From the NCBI GenBank assembly GCA_902799715.1, contig CADCBS010000026.1, positions 15,084 through 52,506 of the forward strand: a stretch of DNA of 37,423 bases. The letters run 5' to 3'. Source of the DNA: an uncultured bacterium (lineage in GTDB: Bacteria > Verrucomicrobiota > Kiritimatiellia > RFP12 > UBA1067). The notes under the pieces are model-generated. The model ran no database searches and had not been told where the DNA came from. It saw nothing but the letters and a program-made list of their open reading frames with translations. Numbering within the stretch: the stretch's first letter is position 1; the number at the start of each line of letters is the position of its first letter. Below, piece by piece: positions 15,397-23,617 of the stretch. Made by a program: the position numbers and the translations under genes.

Positions 15397-17055
15397 TCAC
15401 CCCAATGCAAAGGCAAAGTACAGCTCGCTTATCCTGCGCGGTTGCCTGAAAGAGACTTTTGCCACGACTCGCTCTACGCACGCATCGATCTTCTTCAAGT
15501 CTTTTTCAAGATAGAGGCTTGCCAACGCGTCCACATCGCTTTCATCAAGGCTGCGCCACGCCGGAATATGGACATTCCGCAAATTCTGCGCCTGATAGCG
15601 TATGCTCCCGCCTCGCATCTGCATCGACACGCACCGCATCTGGCCGGTTACAAAAGAACTACGCATAATCACGCACAACGCCTTCATGTTCCACGACGAC
15701 GATTTTATCCAATAGACATTGTGGTGCGGATAGTATTCGCCCCGCTCGTCCAAAGCTACGTTTCCGCCGCGCTGTATATCTGGCAAGAGCAGTTTCGGCG
15801 CCCGCAGCGTACTGTATTTGATTCTGTCAAGCGTCCTGTACCAAGCATCGGGATGTTTTCTCGCGCAATAGCGGGATTTCAATCTTTCGGCATGGCGATT
15901 CAAATATGCGCCCGTCTTCGGGAACATCGACAGGTCAAGCATCCGGCTGTCGTCATGCTGGTCGTACGGATTGAGAATGTACCTTTTGTTCCACATGATG
16001 GAACCGTTGCGAATGTCCTCGGACGAGACAAGAGGAAGAAGGCAGGAGCTTTCAATCTCCGAGGCAATCTGCCCGCAGGCATATACATCGTCCGCTCCAG
16101 TGGCGACACCTATGCCGACCCGAGTGCCGGCGCCGGATTCCTCAATGGCGGGAAACAACCCTGAAACATTGTCAATCGTCGATCGCAAGGAGCTGTCGGT
16201 CGTCACCCAAGCGTCCCGTCCACTGTACCACCTGTCGAATCTGCTCAGGATGGATTTTGCCGAACCCGTCCTGCAACGCTCAAGCTCCCCTCCCTCTATC
16301 GACGAAATTTCCCCGGAATATGTTTCGCGGCCCACGCGACGATCTATGACAAAAACAGCCGGATACGCGGACACATCGGTCTCGAACGGCTGCGCGTGCT
16401 CCATGTTGAGATACAGCGAAACATGAAATGAATCGCCTATCATTCTACGCAACCTCCGGCCGTAACTGCTTCTGACAAATCTGTTGGAGCAAATGAACGA
16501 GAGCACTCCGCGCTTCGACAAAAGCGACATCGAACGCTCGAAGAACGGGACATATATGTCGCATCGTTCCGAAAATGTGACATATCGCGACTTGTATGCG
16601 GCCTGCTTGGCCGGATCTATATTATCGAACCGGATATAAGGCGGATTGCCTATTACAACATCAAACGTGCATGTGAAATCGTGAAGCAGAAAATCTCCGC
16701 AGGAAAACCATCTTGACAAAAGGCGTTCCCGCACGGCCTTCGGACATCCGGCGGCGAGAAGTTTCCCGTCGACTGCGGCACGCACTTTCGACACGCTCTT
16801 TTCAGAGATGTCGAATGCGCACAGAAACGTCTCCAGCGCAGCATCGTTCCAGTCTGGCGACTCGGCGACAAGCGCATCCACTATAGGCAGGACGAAGGCG
16901 CCGTCGCCGCAGCTCGGCTCAAGGATGCGCATACCGCTCCACTTCCTGAAACCGCCTGCGCGGCGAGCCTCGCCCATCATGTACGCGACCACTTCCGGAC
17001 GCGTGAAAACCGCGCCGGTCGTCCTGCGCGATGGAACTGTTTCGTTTGGCTTCAC
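15397..17055 (-). CDS. Type II N6-adenine DNA methyltransferase (PaeR7I/XhoI type)
   Basis: A 552-residue methyltransferase. Motif I is ILEPSCGDGAFV (about residues 44-55) for S-adenosylmethionine binding, and motif IV is VIGNPPYIRF, the NPPY signature of N6-adenine methylation. A long C-terminal target-recognition region follows, as in gamma-type Type II enzymes. The length is close to that of PaeR7I methylase. It starts at 17055 with an ATGA overlap with the endonuclease gene upstream, so the two are translated together. It would protect the CTCGAG-type site cut by the partner. Codon and base composition are less GC-biased than in neighbouring blocks, consistent with horizontal transfer. 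Confidence 0.9.
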   Translation of the reverse strand: MKPNETVPSRRTTGAVFTRPEVVAYMMGEARRAGGFRKWSGMRILEPSCGDGAFVLPIVDALVAESPDWNDAALETFLCAFDISEKSVSKVRAAVDGKLLAAGCPKAVRERLLSRWFSCGDFLLHDFTCTFDVVIGNPPYIRFDNIDPAKQAAYKSRYVTFSERCDIYVPFFERSMSLLSKRGVLSFICSNRFVRSSYGRRLRRMIGDSFHVSLYLNMEHAQPFETDVSAYPAVFVIDRRVGRETYSGEISSIEGGELERCRTGSAKSILSRFDRWYSGRDAWVTTDSSLRSTIDNVSGLFPAIEESGAGTRVGIGVATGADDVYACGQIASEIESSCLLPLVSSEDIRNGSIMWNKRYILNPYDQHDDSRMLDLSMFPKTGAYLNRHAERLKSRYCARKHPDAWYRTLDRIKYSTLRAPKLLLPDIQRGGNVALDERGEYYPHHNVYWIKSSSWNMKALCVIMRSSFVTGQMRCVSMQMRGGSIRYQAQNLRNVHIPAWRSLDESDVDALASLYLEKDLKKIDACVERVVAKVSFRQPRRISELYFAFALG

Positions 17056-17771
17056 GACTTTGAGACAAGATGTGCATAGAGCGAAGAGAAGAATCGCATC
17101 GCGCCTACAGCCGCGCCGCCATCTCGCACCGAGGCCGTCGACTTGTCGGACAGCAGAAGCGCGGCGGCTGTGTAATCGCGTTCAAGCACAAGGCGTTCGC
17201 AAAGCATTTCATAACGCCTCAGACAACTCGTGCCATCGAACCCGGAAAGCGGTGGCAGCCGGCTGTCTGCGAGCGCGACGGCGCGATCCGTCGCGGGGGA
17301 GTCCTCAAGGAAAAACAAATACCCAAGCCACGGTGCATCAATCGCACCAAACACTCGTTCGCGATACGCCACCCAGAAATCGCGCGATACGCCAAGAGCT
17401 TCCTCGGTACGGTTGTTGAAATTGTTGCCAAAACTTCCGCTTTGCGATTTGAATTCTATTGCCGCGACAAGTTTTCCATCGCGAAGGACAACGACATCCC
17501 AATTCTTCTGCGGACGGTAATACCCTGGAATCGGAACCGCCCTGTCGAAGAATATCTCCGACTTTTTGAATCCGGCCTTTCTGCAAATGTGTTCGACAAG
17601 GCGGGCGAAACCGTCCAACTGCCGTCCACCCGTTACTTGACCTCGCGTCCCTGCGTCGGATTTTCCTCGCTGTTTCTGCGACATGGCCTGCAATCGCCGA
17701 GTCTGCCAGTAGAACCTTGCGGCTTGTTCAAGTTTTCTTCGGAGAACAGATTCTGTATACGGAAAAGACAT
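17052..17771 (-). CDS. XhoI/PaeR7I-type restriction endonuclease
   Basis: Starting at ATG 17771 (MSFPYTESVL) the protein is 239 residues, matching the roughly 245 of XhoI and PaeR7I. Family-typical motifs include GQVTGGRQLDGF, PIPGYYRPQKNWDVVV, the catalytic-site-like AAIEFKSQSGSFGNNFNNRT followed by EEA, then AYRERVFG and PWLGYLFFLED. The IEFKSQ segment carries the Glu-x-Lys of a PD-(D/E)xK nuclease, with the Asp in NWD. The family cuts CTCGAG, which is the predicted site here. A longer frame runs up to 17858, but an extended -10 sits at 17778-17787, so transcription would begin at or next to the ATG at 17771. Confidence 0.9.
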   Translation of the reverse strand: MSFPYTESVLRRKLEQAARFYWQTRRLQAMSQKQRGKSDAGTRGQVTGGRQLDGFARLVEHICRKAGFKKSEIFFDRAVPIPGYYRPQKNWDVVVLRDGKLVAAIEFKSQSGSFGNNFNNRTEEALGVSRDFWVAYRERVFGAIDAPWLGYLFFLEDSPATDRAVALADSRLPPLSGFDGTSCLRRYEMLCERLVLERDYTAAALLLSDKSTASVRDGGAAVGAMRFFSSLYAHLVSKS

Positions 17772-17777
17772 GCGAGT

Positions 17778-17787
17778 ATCATACCAT
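17778..17787 (-). promoter_or_regulatory. Extended -10 promoter for the endonuclease gene
   Basis: Minus-strand ATGGTATGAT places the start of transcription at about 17771, the first base of the chosen ATG, so the mRNA would be leaderless. No convincing -35 is visible. It lies in the 83-bp gap between the ATPase stop and the endonuclease start. Confidence 0.5.
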
Positions 17788-17854
17788 ACTTTTACCACAT
17801 TTTCGCATTCCCGGACGGGCGCGCGGCTGGGGCAGCAAGGCGGTTTATCCGACA

Positions 17855-19060
17855 TCACGGCAATTGAGAGAGAAATGTCCGCGCAGGCACTACGACTGGA
17901 TGATTGCAGTCAAACGGGTTTGCATTTGCAAAAGGCATGTCAACCACGACCTGAAACGCATGTCTCGCTCCGATTGCCGATTGAATCCTTCCCAGCACTG
18001 GCGAAATGGACTTTTCGGAAGACTTGGCCTCGACGAGAAACCAGGGCTTGCGGTCTTTCGTCACAAGAAAATCGACTTCATGCTTCTGCTTGTCGCGTAT
18101 GTAATAGAGAGCGTAATCGCCAAGGCCTATATCCGTCCACATCTCCACCGCTTTCAAAATATGGCAGGCGACCATCGTTTCGTTGCGCTTCCCCTCGTCT
18201 TCGATCCCCGACCAGTCGCGAAGATACCATTTGGCGGTCTTGCGCAGCGAATTTTCTATGTTTTTGAACCACGGCCGTATCTCAAAGCCATAGTATAGCG
18301 ACTTGAGAACCGAAATCCATTTCTTCACGGTCGGCTCGCTGACGTTTATCTCCCTCGCAAGGGATGCGCATACAAGCATTTCTCCAGACCGGTTCGCAAG
18401 CATCTTCGCCAGATGTCCAACAAGGTCAAGCTCCGTCGTGCGGGTCAAATCCCTGATGTCTTCACGCAGAAACTGCTCGGAACGGAGACGCTGCCACTTT
18501 ATCTGGAAACGTACGTCCCTGGTTGCGAACGGCTCCGGGAAACCGCCAAACCGGAGAAGCGCCCGCCAATCGTCGTCCTCGATCGGCAGCGGATTTCTGA
18601 TCTCGTCTGTCATTGGAATAGCAGGCGACGCCAACTCGCCCACGGAAAACGGATGGACGCGATAAGGAAAATAACGCCCCATCATACTGTCTCCACCACG
18701 CTTGTAGACATCCATTCGAGCGGAACCTGTGGCAATGACCCTGCAGTTTCTCTCGAACGAGTCGAAAAATCCCTTGAGAAACGTCTTCCACTTCGAGTAG
18801 CGATGTATTTCGTCGAATGCGACAACCGGCATCTGGCCGACCGATGGCGACGAAACGCCCAATTTCTCCGCCAATGCGTCAGCGCCGGAAAGCACAAGCT
18901 GACGATCCTTTTCCTTGTCCCAACTTACATACGCACCTGCACTCTCCGTCGCCAGAGTGGTTTTGCCTACTTGTCGCGGGCCGGACAAAAAAATCATCTG
19001 CCGGTACTTCGCAAGGTGATCGGCTATTATAGTTGAATACACGCGTTTGTAGGTTTTCAT
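17855..19060 (-). CDS. AAA ATPase with DUF4143 C-terminal domain
   Basis: A 401-residue protein from ATG 19060 (MKTYKRVYSTIIADHL). Walker A is SGPRQVGKTTLA, Walker B-like VVAFDEIHR, then VIATGSARMD (sensor 1). The C-terminal half has the DUF4143 pattern, with a winged-helix-like segment (INVSEPTVKKWISVL) and HEVDFLVTKDRKPWFLVEAKSS, which resembles a degenerate PD-(D/E)xK fold. Such ATPases are common in bacterial accessory regions and their role is mostly unknown. An upstream ATG at 19069 overlaps the -10 hexamer and is therefore rejected. It precedes the restriction genes and shares their lower-GC composition, so it may be cargo of the same block or regulate it. Confidence 0.87.
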   Translation of the reverse strand: MKTYKRVYSTIIADHLAKYRQMIFLSGPRQVGKTTLATESAGAYVSWDKEKDRQLVLSGADALAEKLGVSSPSVGQMPVVAFDEIHRYSKWKTFLKGFFDSFERNCRVIATGSARMDVYKRGGDSMMGRYFPYRVHPFSVGELASPAIPMTDEIRNPLPIEDDDWRALLRFGGFPEPFATRDVRFQIKWQRLRSEQFLREDIRDLTRTTELDLVGHLAKMLANRSGEMLVCASLAREINVSEPTVKKWISVLKSLYYGFEIRPWFKNIENSLRKTAKWYLRDWSGIEDEGKRNETMVACHILKAVEMWTDIGLGDYALYYIRDKQKHEVDFLVTKDRKPWFLVEAKSSEKSISPVLGRIQSAIGARHAFQVVVDMPFANANPFDCNHPVVVPARTFLSQLP

Positions 19061-19067
19061 ATTGGAC

Positions 19068-19097
19068 ATTATACAATGAAGTTGCCCCGCAAGTCAA
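19068..19097 (-). promoter_or_regulatory. Strong promoter of the ATPase gene, leaderless
   Basis: Minus-strand TTGACT (19092-19097), an 18-bp spacer and a perfect TATAAT (19068-19073). The predicted start of transcription is at about 19061, immediately before the ATG at 19060, so the mRNA would have no leader. The -35 box touches the first unit of the 32-bp tandem repeat, so a protein bound there would affect this promoter. Confidence 0.7.
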
Positions 19098-19159
19098 TTA
19101 CCATTCTAAACACTTGTTTAGTTTGGTAATTACCATTCTAAACACTTGTTTAGTTTGGC
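19096..19159. repeat. Two 32-bp direct repeats, each with an inverted repeat
   Basis: Two back-to-back 32-bp units (19096-19127 and 19128-19159), identical except at their ends. Each contains the inverted repeat CTAAACA-CT-TGTTTAG, and the junction forms a second palindrome GGTAATTACC. A partial third copy (CAATT) follows. The array abuts the -35 of the ATPase promoter. The arrangement looks like a double operator; an end-of-island or recombination site is the alternative. Confidence 0.85.
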
Positions 19160-19284
19160 AATTGACATTGCAGACGTCAATCTGGATTGTGCGTGACGTC
19201 GTCTCGGCTATCCACAGGAAGTCCATGCCCGGGCGCGCCCGTCCTGGCGGCATCGGAATCGGCCGCGGCGGAATGGCCGGACGG

Positions 19285-22095
19285 TCAATCGGCCCGCCGA
19301 GCCTGCGCGCGACCGGCGACGACGACATCGGCGCGGCGGGAGGCGGGAGTGACGGCAAGGTCTTTCAGTTCGCCGTTCTCCACGCGGCCCTCGACGATGG
19401 TGTTCTTCGGCGCGTGGAGCTTGAAGTCGCAGTTCCAGTCTTTCGGCCACGCGGGAAGGAGGTATATCTTGTCGCCCTCGTACTGCATGAGCATCGACTG
19501 GATCGTGCACAGGAATATCCCGCCCTCGTCCTGGTCCGGGCACCAGTTGAAGTTCGGCCCCCAGTACGCCGGCCAGCGGTAGGTGTTCTTCGAGTGGGTG
19601 AGCGCGCGGTCGGCGATGTGCCTGCGCGCCTCCTCCGTCATGCCGAGATACGCCGCGTTCACCTCGTCCTGCGCCCAGCCGTGGTAGAGCTTGTACATGC
19701 GCCCCTCGCGGTACGAGTGCCGTCCGATCTCCACGTTCGGCTTTTCGAACGAGCAGAGACGGAACGGGAACACGCAGTAGAGTTCGGGCGTCTCGAGGTT
19801 GTGGCGGTCGGCGAATCTCTCCGCCGGCGCGAACGCGGCCTTGCCGCCGAGATCGCGCACGGGCAGGGCGGGGATGCGCGCGCGTATCTTCGCGAAGAGC
19901 GCGCGGTCGTCCGCGGAAAGGACGCCCTCCGGCAGCGCGAGCAGCATGTCCGCCACCCGCGTCAGGCCCGCGATCTCCGGCATCGGGTTCGTGCAGTCCC
20001 ACCACATTTCCGCAGCCTGCGCGGGGTGCATCAGGTAGCGCCCGTTCGCGTCAAGCCTGTAGTGCTCGTCAAAGTAGCGCACGTACTCGCGGACGGACGG
20101 CAGCGCCTTCGTCCGGAACCACTCGCCGTCCTGCGTGAAGGCGTAGTAGCGCAGAAGCATCATGGAAAGCTCCAGCTGCCCGACCCATTCGTACTTGTGC
20201 CAGCCGCTCGCCTGGAGTTTGTCCTTGCGGTCCTTCCACGCCCCCTTTTCGTATCGCAGAAACGGGCCTGCGCTGTAGATGCCCAGGAAGTGGTCGCCCC
20301 AAGGCTGCATACACTCCGGGAAGTACGCTCCGCCGTGGCCGAGGTACCTGCGCGTGCGCTTCACGTTGAAGTCGAGGAGGCCGCAGTACATGTCGAACAG
20401 CGGCTGGAGCATGTCGAAGTCGCCCGACGCGAACATCGTGTAGTACGGCAGGCGCGTGTTCTGCCACCAGTAGCCGTGCCCCCACTTGCGGTAGTCGGGA
20501 TCGCCCTTGAACGACATCGTGAAAAGCGACCCGTTGAAGCGGATCGGGAGGCGCCCGCGGCCGGCGCACGCGTTCAGGTAGCGCTGCGCGGCGTAGCGCA
20601 GCGTTATGGCCGCGCACTCGTCCGAGACGCTCTCCGCGCCGAAGTCGCGTTCCTCCGGCACGCCGTCGACGACGATCTTCGCGGCGCCGTTCCGCGACAC
20701 CGAGACCTCGACCGCGGTTTCGCGTCCCGCGCGGAGCTTCGCCGGATGGAAGAACCTGTTCTTCCCGGCGAGAAGGCGTATCCGCCCATTGAGGACGTCT
20801 ACGAGGAAACCGTCGTCCTTCCCGGGCGTCGCGTTGTCAAGAAGCCGCTGCGGCTTTTCGAAACGGTCCGTCGCGAACCTGCACGCGAAGCGGAGAACCA
20901 GGGAACTTTCCGCGCAGTCCGCATTTCGTCCCGCGCAAACCTCCCCGTCCGCAGAATCCTTCGCGGACTTTACGGACTTTGCGCGAGACCGGAAGGAACC
21001 CGTCCCGATCGCGTCCCCCGCCTTCGGGACGCCAGAATACACGACATTCCCGCCGAGCTCTACCTCGGCGTGCGCGAACGTGCCGAGGAAGCGGTTGCCG
21101 CCCTTGGAGTCTACGCCTATGCTCAGCGGCAGCTTGCCGTTGGCCGGCAGCGCGTACGGCTCGCGCCGCGCGTCCTTCGCAGCGGCGGCCGGCGTCACGT
21201 CGATGTGGCTGCGGTCCCAGAACGCGCGCCAGGCGGCGACATGCGCGGCGCGTTTCGCCTCCTCGCCCTCGACGGTCCAGCCGTCGCGGTCGAGCATTGC
21301 GTTCGTGCGGCGCAGCCATTCCGCCTCGTCCTTGCACGGATGCAGGCACGTGACAGCGGAGAGGAAGAGGGTCTCGCCGGGGCGGCCGCATTTCCTCGTA
21401 ACGCCGCCGAAGACGCGGTCCGACAGCAAGTCCGGCTTGCCGAGATCGCCCGTAGCCTGGTAGTGGTCGTAATACTCCATCATCTTCGCGACGGTCGCGT
21501 TGCGGTTCGCGTGGCACCACCCGCCAGGCACGAGGCGGTCGGCGGCGATCCTGAACGAGATGGGCCTGCCTTTTTCCGTGGCGCCGTCGAACTGGTTCCC
21601 CAGGCCGTCGGCGCCGTACCGCCTCGCGGACGAGACCGTCTTTCCGCCGCCGCGGTAGAGGCGCCAGTTGACGACCTTCGCCTCGGCTTCCGGCGCGCCC
21701 TTCACGTCGCACACCGCGATCGAATCCGTGCCGTGCTGGATGCGGTACCGCAGCGACACCGTCTTCCCGCCGCTCTTCCACGACGCCTCGAACTCGCCGC
21801 GCTCCATCGAAAGCTCCTGCCGGTACGTGCCCGCATCGACGGGCGCCTTCGTCCTGTAGTCTATCGCGCCCGTCTTCACGTGGAGTCCGGCCTCGTTCCA
21901 CGAATCGGAATTCTGCAGCACCGTGTGCAGCGTGCCGGCGGCGTCAAGCCACGCCATCGCGCCGACCTCGCCGTTGCCGAGCGGCATCATGCCTTTCTCG
22001 TCTTTCGCGGGCTTGTCGAAAACGACCGGCGCCGGCGCGTATGCGAAGGCCGCGGCCGCAATTCCGGCGGAAACTATCATGGCTATGGTTTTCAT
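19285..22095 (-). CDS. Secreted GH95-like / DUF5703-type glycoside hydrolase
   Basis: A 936-residue exported enzyme with signal peptide MKTIAMIVSAGIAAAAFA. The N-terminal beta-sandwich begins MMPLGNGEVGAMAWLDAAG and has LQNSDSWNEAG, typical of DUF5703/GH95-like proteins. A LamG-like segment (about residues 310-480) appears to be inserted. From about 530 an alpha-toroid catalytic domain follows, with GHGYWWQNTRLPYYTMFASG, then HPAQAAEMWWDCTNPMPE, and a C-terminal beta domain with YLLPAWPKDWNCDFKLHAP. Fucose- or galactose-containing glycans are plausible substrates, by analogy. AAGGAG stands only about 3 bp from the ATG. It lies 46 bp downstream of the beta-propeller glycosidase, so one transcript likely carries both. 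Confidence 0.8.
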   Translation of the reverse strand: MKTIAMIVSAGIAAAAFAYAPAPVVFDKPAKDEKGMMPLGNGEVGAMAWLDAAGTLHTVLQNSDSWNEAGLHVKTGAIDYRTKAPVDAGTYRQELSMERGEFEASWKSGGKTVSLRYRIQHGTDSIAVCDVKGAPEAEAKVVNWRLYRGGGKTVSSARRYGADGLGNQFDGATEKGRPISFRIAADRLVPGGWCHANRNATVAKMMEYYDHYQATGDLGKPDLLSDRVFGGVTRKCGRPGETLFLSAVTCLHPCKDEAEWLRRTNAMLDRDGWTVEGEEAKRAAHVAAWRAFWDRSHIDVTPAAAAKDARREPYALPANGKLPLSIGVDSKGGNRFLGTFAHAEVELGGNVVYSGVPKAGDAIGTGSFRSRAKSVKSAKDSADGEVCAGRNADCAESSLVLRFACRFATDRFEKPQRLLDNATPGKDDGFLVDVLNGRIRLLAGKNRFFHPAKLRAGRETAVEVSVSRNGAAKIVVDGVPEERDFGAESVSDECAAITLRYAAQRYLNACAGRGRLPIRFNGSLFTMSFKGDPDYRKWGHGYWWQNTRLPYYTMFASGDFDMLQPLFDMYCGLLDFNVKRTRRYLGHGGAYFPECMQPWGDHFLGIYSAGPFLRYEKGAWKDRKDKLQASGWHKYEWVGQLELSMMLLRYYAFTQDGEWFRTKALPSVREYVRYFDEHYRLDANGRYLMHPAQAAEMWWDCTNPMPEIAGLTRVADMLLALPEGVLSADDRALFAKIRARIPALPVRDLGGKAAFAPAERFADRHNLETPELYCVFPFRLCSFEKPNVEIGRHSYREGRMYKLYHGWAQDEVNAAYLGMTEEARRHIADRALTHSKNTYRWPAYWGPNFNWCPDQDEGGIFLCTIQSMLMQYEGDKIYLLPAWPKDWNCDFKLHAPKNTIVEGRVENGELKDLAVTPASRRADVVVAGRAQARRAD

Positions 22096-22141
22096 ATACT
22101 CCTTCCGGCGGTGGTGTGCATGTGGTGGGGGGGCTGCGCGG

Positions 22142-23206
22142 TCATTTCAGGGGCTTGGACGTGGCGAGCGCGATTCCCCTGCCCTTGCCGCCCACGGCGC
22201 AGTAGAAATGGTACACCACGCCGCCGTGCTTGATCACCCACGGCTTGTGCGCGTGCACGTTGTCGTACGGCTCGGACGGGCGCAGAAGCGGCTCGCCCGT
22301 CCATTTGGTCCAGTGCACGAGGTCGCGCGAGCAGGCGAAAGTGTCGAACGCGCCTTTCTCGCCCGGCTTCCAGTTGAAGCCGAAGTAGAACATGACCCAC
22401 AAGCCGCCTATCCGCCGGATCATCGGGTCGCCGGAAATGCCCGCCTTGCCGGGCAGGCAGTCGTCTATCACGGGCTTTTCGCCGTAGCGCCGCCAGTTCA
22501 CCATGTCGTCGGACACGGCCATTCCGATGCGTTCCTGCCATACGCCCTTCTGCTTGGCGTTGTAGAAGTCCACGAAACGCGCGCCGAGGCTGCGCGACGA
22601 GTCTTCCACCACGTAGTGCTTGTAGATCGTCTTGCGCTCGAACGGCCGCGCATCGGCGTCTGCCGGGCCGAGGACCGGCGAGTCCTTCGCGCGCTTCCAT
22701 TTCCGCGGGGCGGACGGGTCGTCGGTGAACGCCACCCCGGCGCTGAGCGGATCCGTCTCGTAGCCGCGCCTCGCGCCGCCGATGTACAGCATCCAGTATC
22801 TCCCGCCGAACGGCCTGAGTTCGTTCGACCCTTCCCATTCGGGGTCGAGCAGCAGCGGCGTGCCGTCGGCCTGCTCGCCGTCCCAGTCGCCGGGGCCTCC
22901 GCGCGGAAGGACGCATCCGAGCTTGCGCCAGGCCAGGAGGTCGTCCGACTCCGCCAGCATCGTCTCGTATCCGCTGCCGTCGAAGCGGACGTACATCATG
23001 AACCACTTCCCGTTCCGCCGGAACACCATGGGGCAGTCGAGCTTTTCGCCCTTTCCGGGCTCGATCAGCATCCCCGCCTTGTACGGGGTGGCGACCTCCC
23101 GGGCGATGCGCTCCATCGTCTCCCGGGGGATTTCCGCCCCGCCGCAGAACGCGCTCCCCGCCGCCGCGAGCGCCGCGAGAACCGCTGCCGCCGCCGTGTT
23201 TTCCAT
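22142..23206 (-). CDS. Secreted five-bladed beta-propeller glycosidase (GH130/GH43/GH32-like)
   Basis: A 354-residue protein from ATG 23206, chosen for the GGAGG upstream and the hydrophobic N-terminus MENTAAAAVLAALAAAGSAF, a short signal peptide. Repeated blade motifs are seen: DCPMVFRRNGKWFMMYVRFD, then NELRPFGGRYWMLYIGG, GDPMIRRIGGLWVMFYFGFN and VHAHKPWVIKHGGVVYHFYC, ending RGIALATSKPL. This resembles the predicted glycosylase group related to GH130 and GH43. The substrate is unknown. It precedes the GH95-like enzyme in the same orientation, so the two probably act on one glycan. Confidence 0.78.
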   Translation of the reverse strand: MENTAAAAVLAALAAAGSAFCGGAEIPRETMERIAREVATPYKAGMLIEPGKGEKLDCPMVFRRNGKWFMMYVRFDGSGYETMLAESDDLLAWRKLGCVLPRGGPGDWDGEQADGTPLLLDPEWEGSNELRPFGGRYWMLYIGGARRGYETDPLSAGVAFTDDPSAPRKWKRAKDSPVLGPADADARPFERKTIYKHYVVEDSSRSLGARFVDFYNAKQKGVWQERIGMAVSDDMVNWRRYGEKPVIDDCLPGKAGISGDPMIRRIGGLWVMFYFGFNWKPGEKGAFDTFACSRDLVHWTKWTGEPLLRPSEPYDNVHAHKPWVIKHGGVVYHFYCAVGGKGRGIALATSKPLK

Positions 23207-23249
23207 GTCCAGGTCCCCTCCGTTTCCGCCGGCCCCCGCCGGCAGAGCG

Positions 23250-23278
23250 ATTCTACCAAAACGCACGCCGCGCGGCAA
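23250..23278 (-). promoter_or_regulatory. Promoter of the glycosidase pair
   Basis: Minus-strand extended -10 TTTTGGTAGAAT (from 23250) with -35-like TTGCCG (23273-23278) at 17 bp. Transcription would start near 23243, 37 nt before the ATG. It is divergent from the hydrogenase promoter 30 bp away. Confidence 0.6.
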
Positions 23279-23300
23279 GAGCGCTTCGCGCGGCGACGCG

Positions 23301-23312
23301 TTATGGTATAAT
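23301..23312 (+). promoter_or_regulatory. Promoter of the hydrogenase operon
   Basis: TTATGGTATAAT: an extended -10 with a perfect TATAAT (23307-23312). The start of transcription is predicted near 23319, and GGGAG precedes the ATG at 23345. No strong -35 is seen. Confidence 0.65.
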
Positions 23313-23344
23313 GTCCGCCGCTATCCACCGACAGGGAGAACGAA

Positions 23345-23617
23345 ATGGACAAGATAAAGGTAGAGATTTGCTGCGGAACCGCCTGCTATCTGCTGGGCGC
23401 CGCAAACCTGATGGCGGTCGAGGACGAAATCCCCGAAAGCCTGCGCGACAGGGTCGAGGTCGAGGCCAGGACGTGTCTGGAGCTATGCGAAAAGGAGAAC
23501 CTCGGCGGCGCGCCGTACGTCCGCTTCAACGGCACGGAGATCATGGCGCAGGCCACCAGCGAAAAGGTGCTTGAACGCATAGCCGAGCTCGCCGGAGGGG
23601 ATGGACGGGATGCTTAA
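23345..23617 (+). CDS. Thioredoxin-like [2Fe-2S] ferredoxin (NuoE-like)
   Basis: A 90-residue small redox protein with four cysteines in the pattern of thioredoxin-fold [2Fe-2S] proteins: CCGTACYL near the N-terminus and RTCLELCEK in the middle, followed by GGAPYVRFNG. Such proteins, related to NuoE and HydC subunits, carry electrons between NADH-oxidising subunits and hydrogenases. It overlaps the start of the [FeFe] hydrogenase gene by 17 bp, so the two are very probably functional partners. No NuoF-like flavoprotein is in the window. Confidence 0.88.
   Translation: MDKIKVEICCGTACYLLGAANLMAVEDEIPESLRDRVEVEARTCLELCEKENLGGAPYVRFNGTEIMAQATSEKVLERIAELAGGDGRDA

Noticed and set aside
19058-19069. 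ATG at 19069 as ATPase start
   Set aside because: It overlaps the TATAAT hexamer, so it would not be transcribed; the ATG at 19060 is used.
19096-19159. CRISPR array
   Set aside because: The two 32-bp units are contiguous with no spacers, and no cas gene is nearby.
19033-22233. Plus-strand open frame of more than 1000 codons opposite the GH95-like gene
   Set aside because: Arg/Val/Ala-rich composition and no domain, and it mirrors a clear glycoside hydrolase codon by codon.
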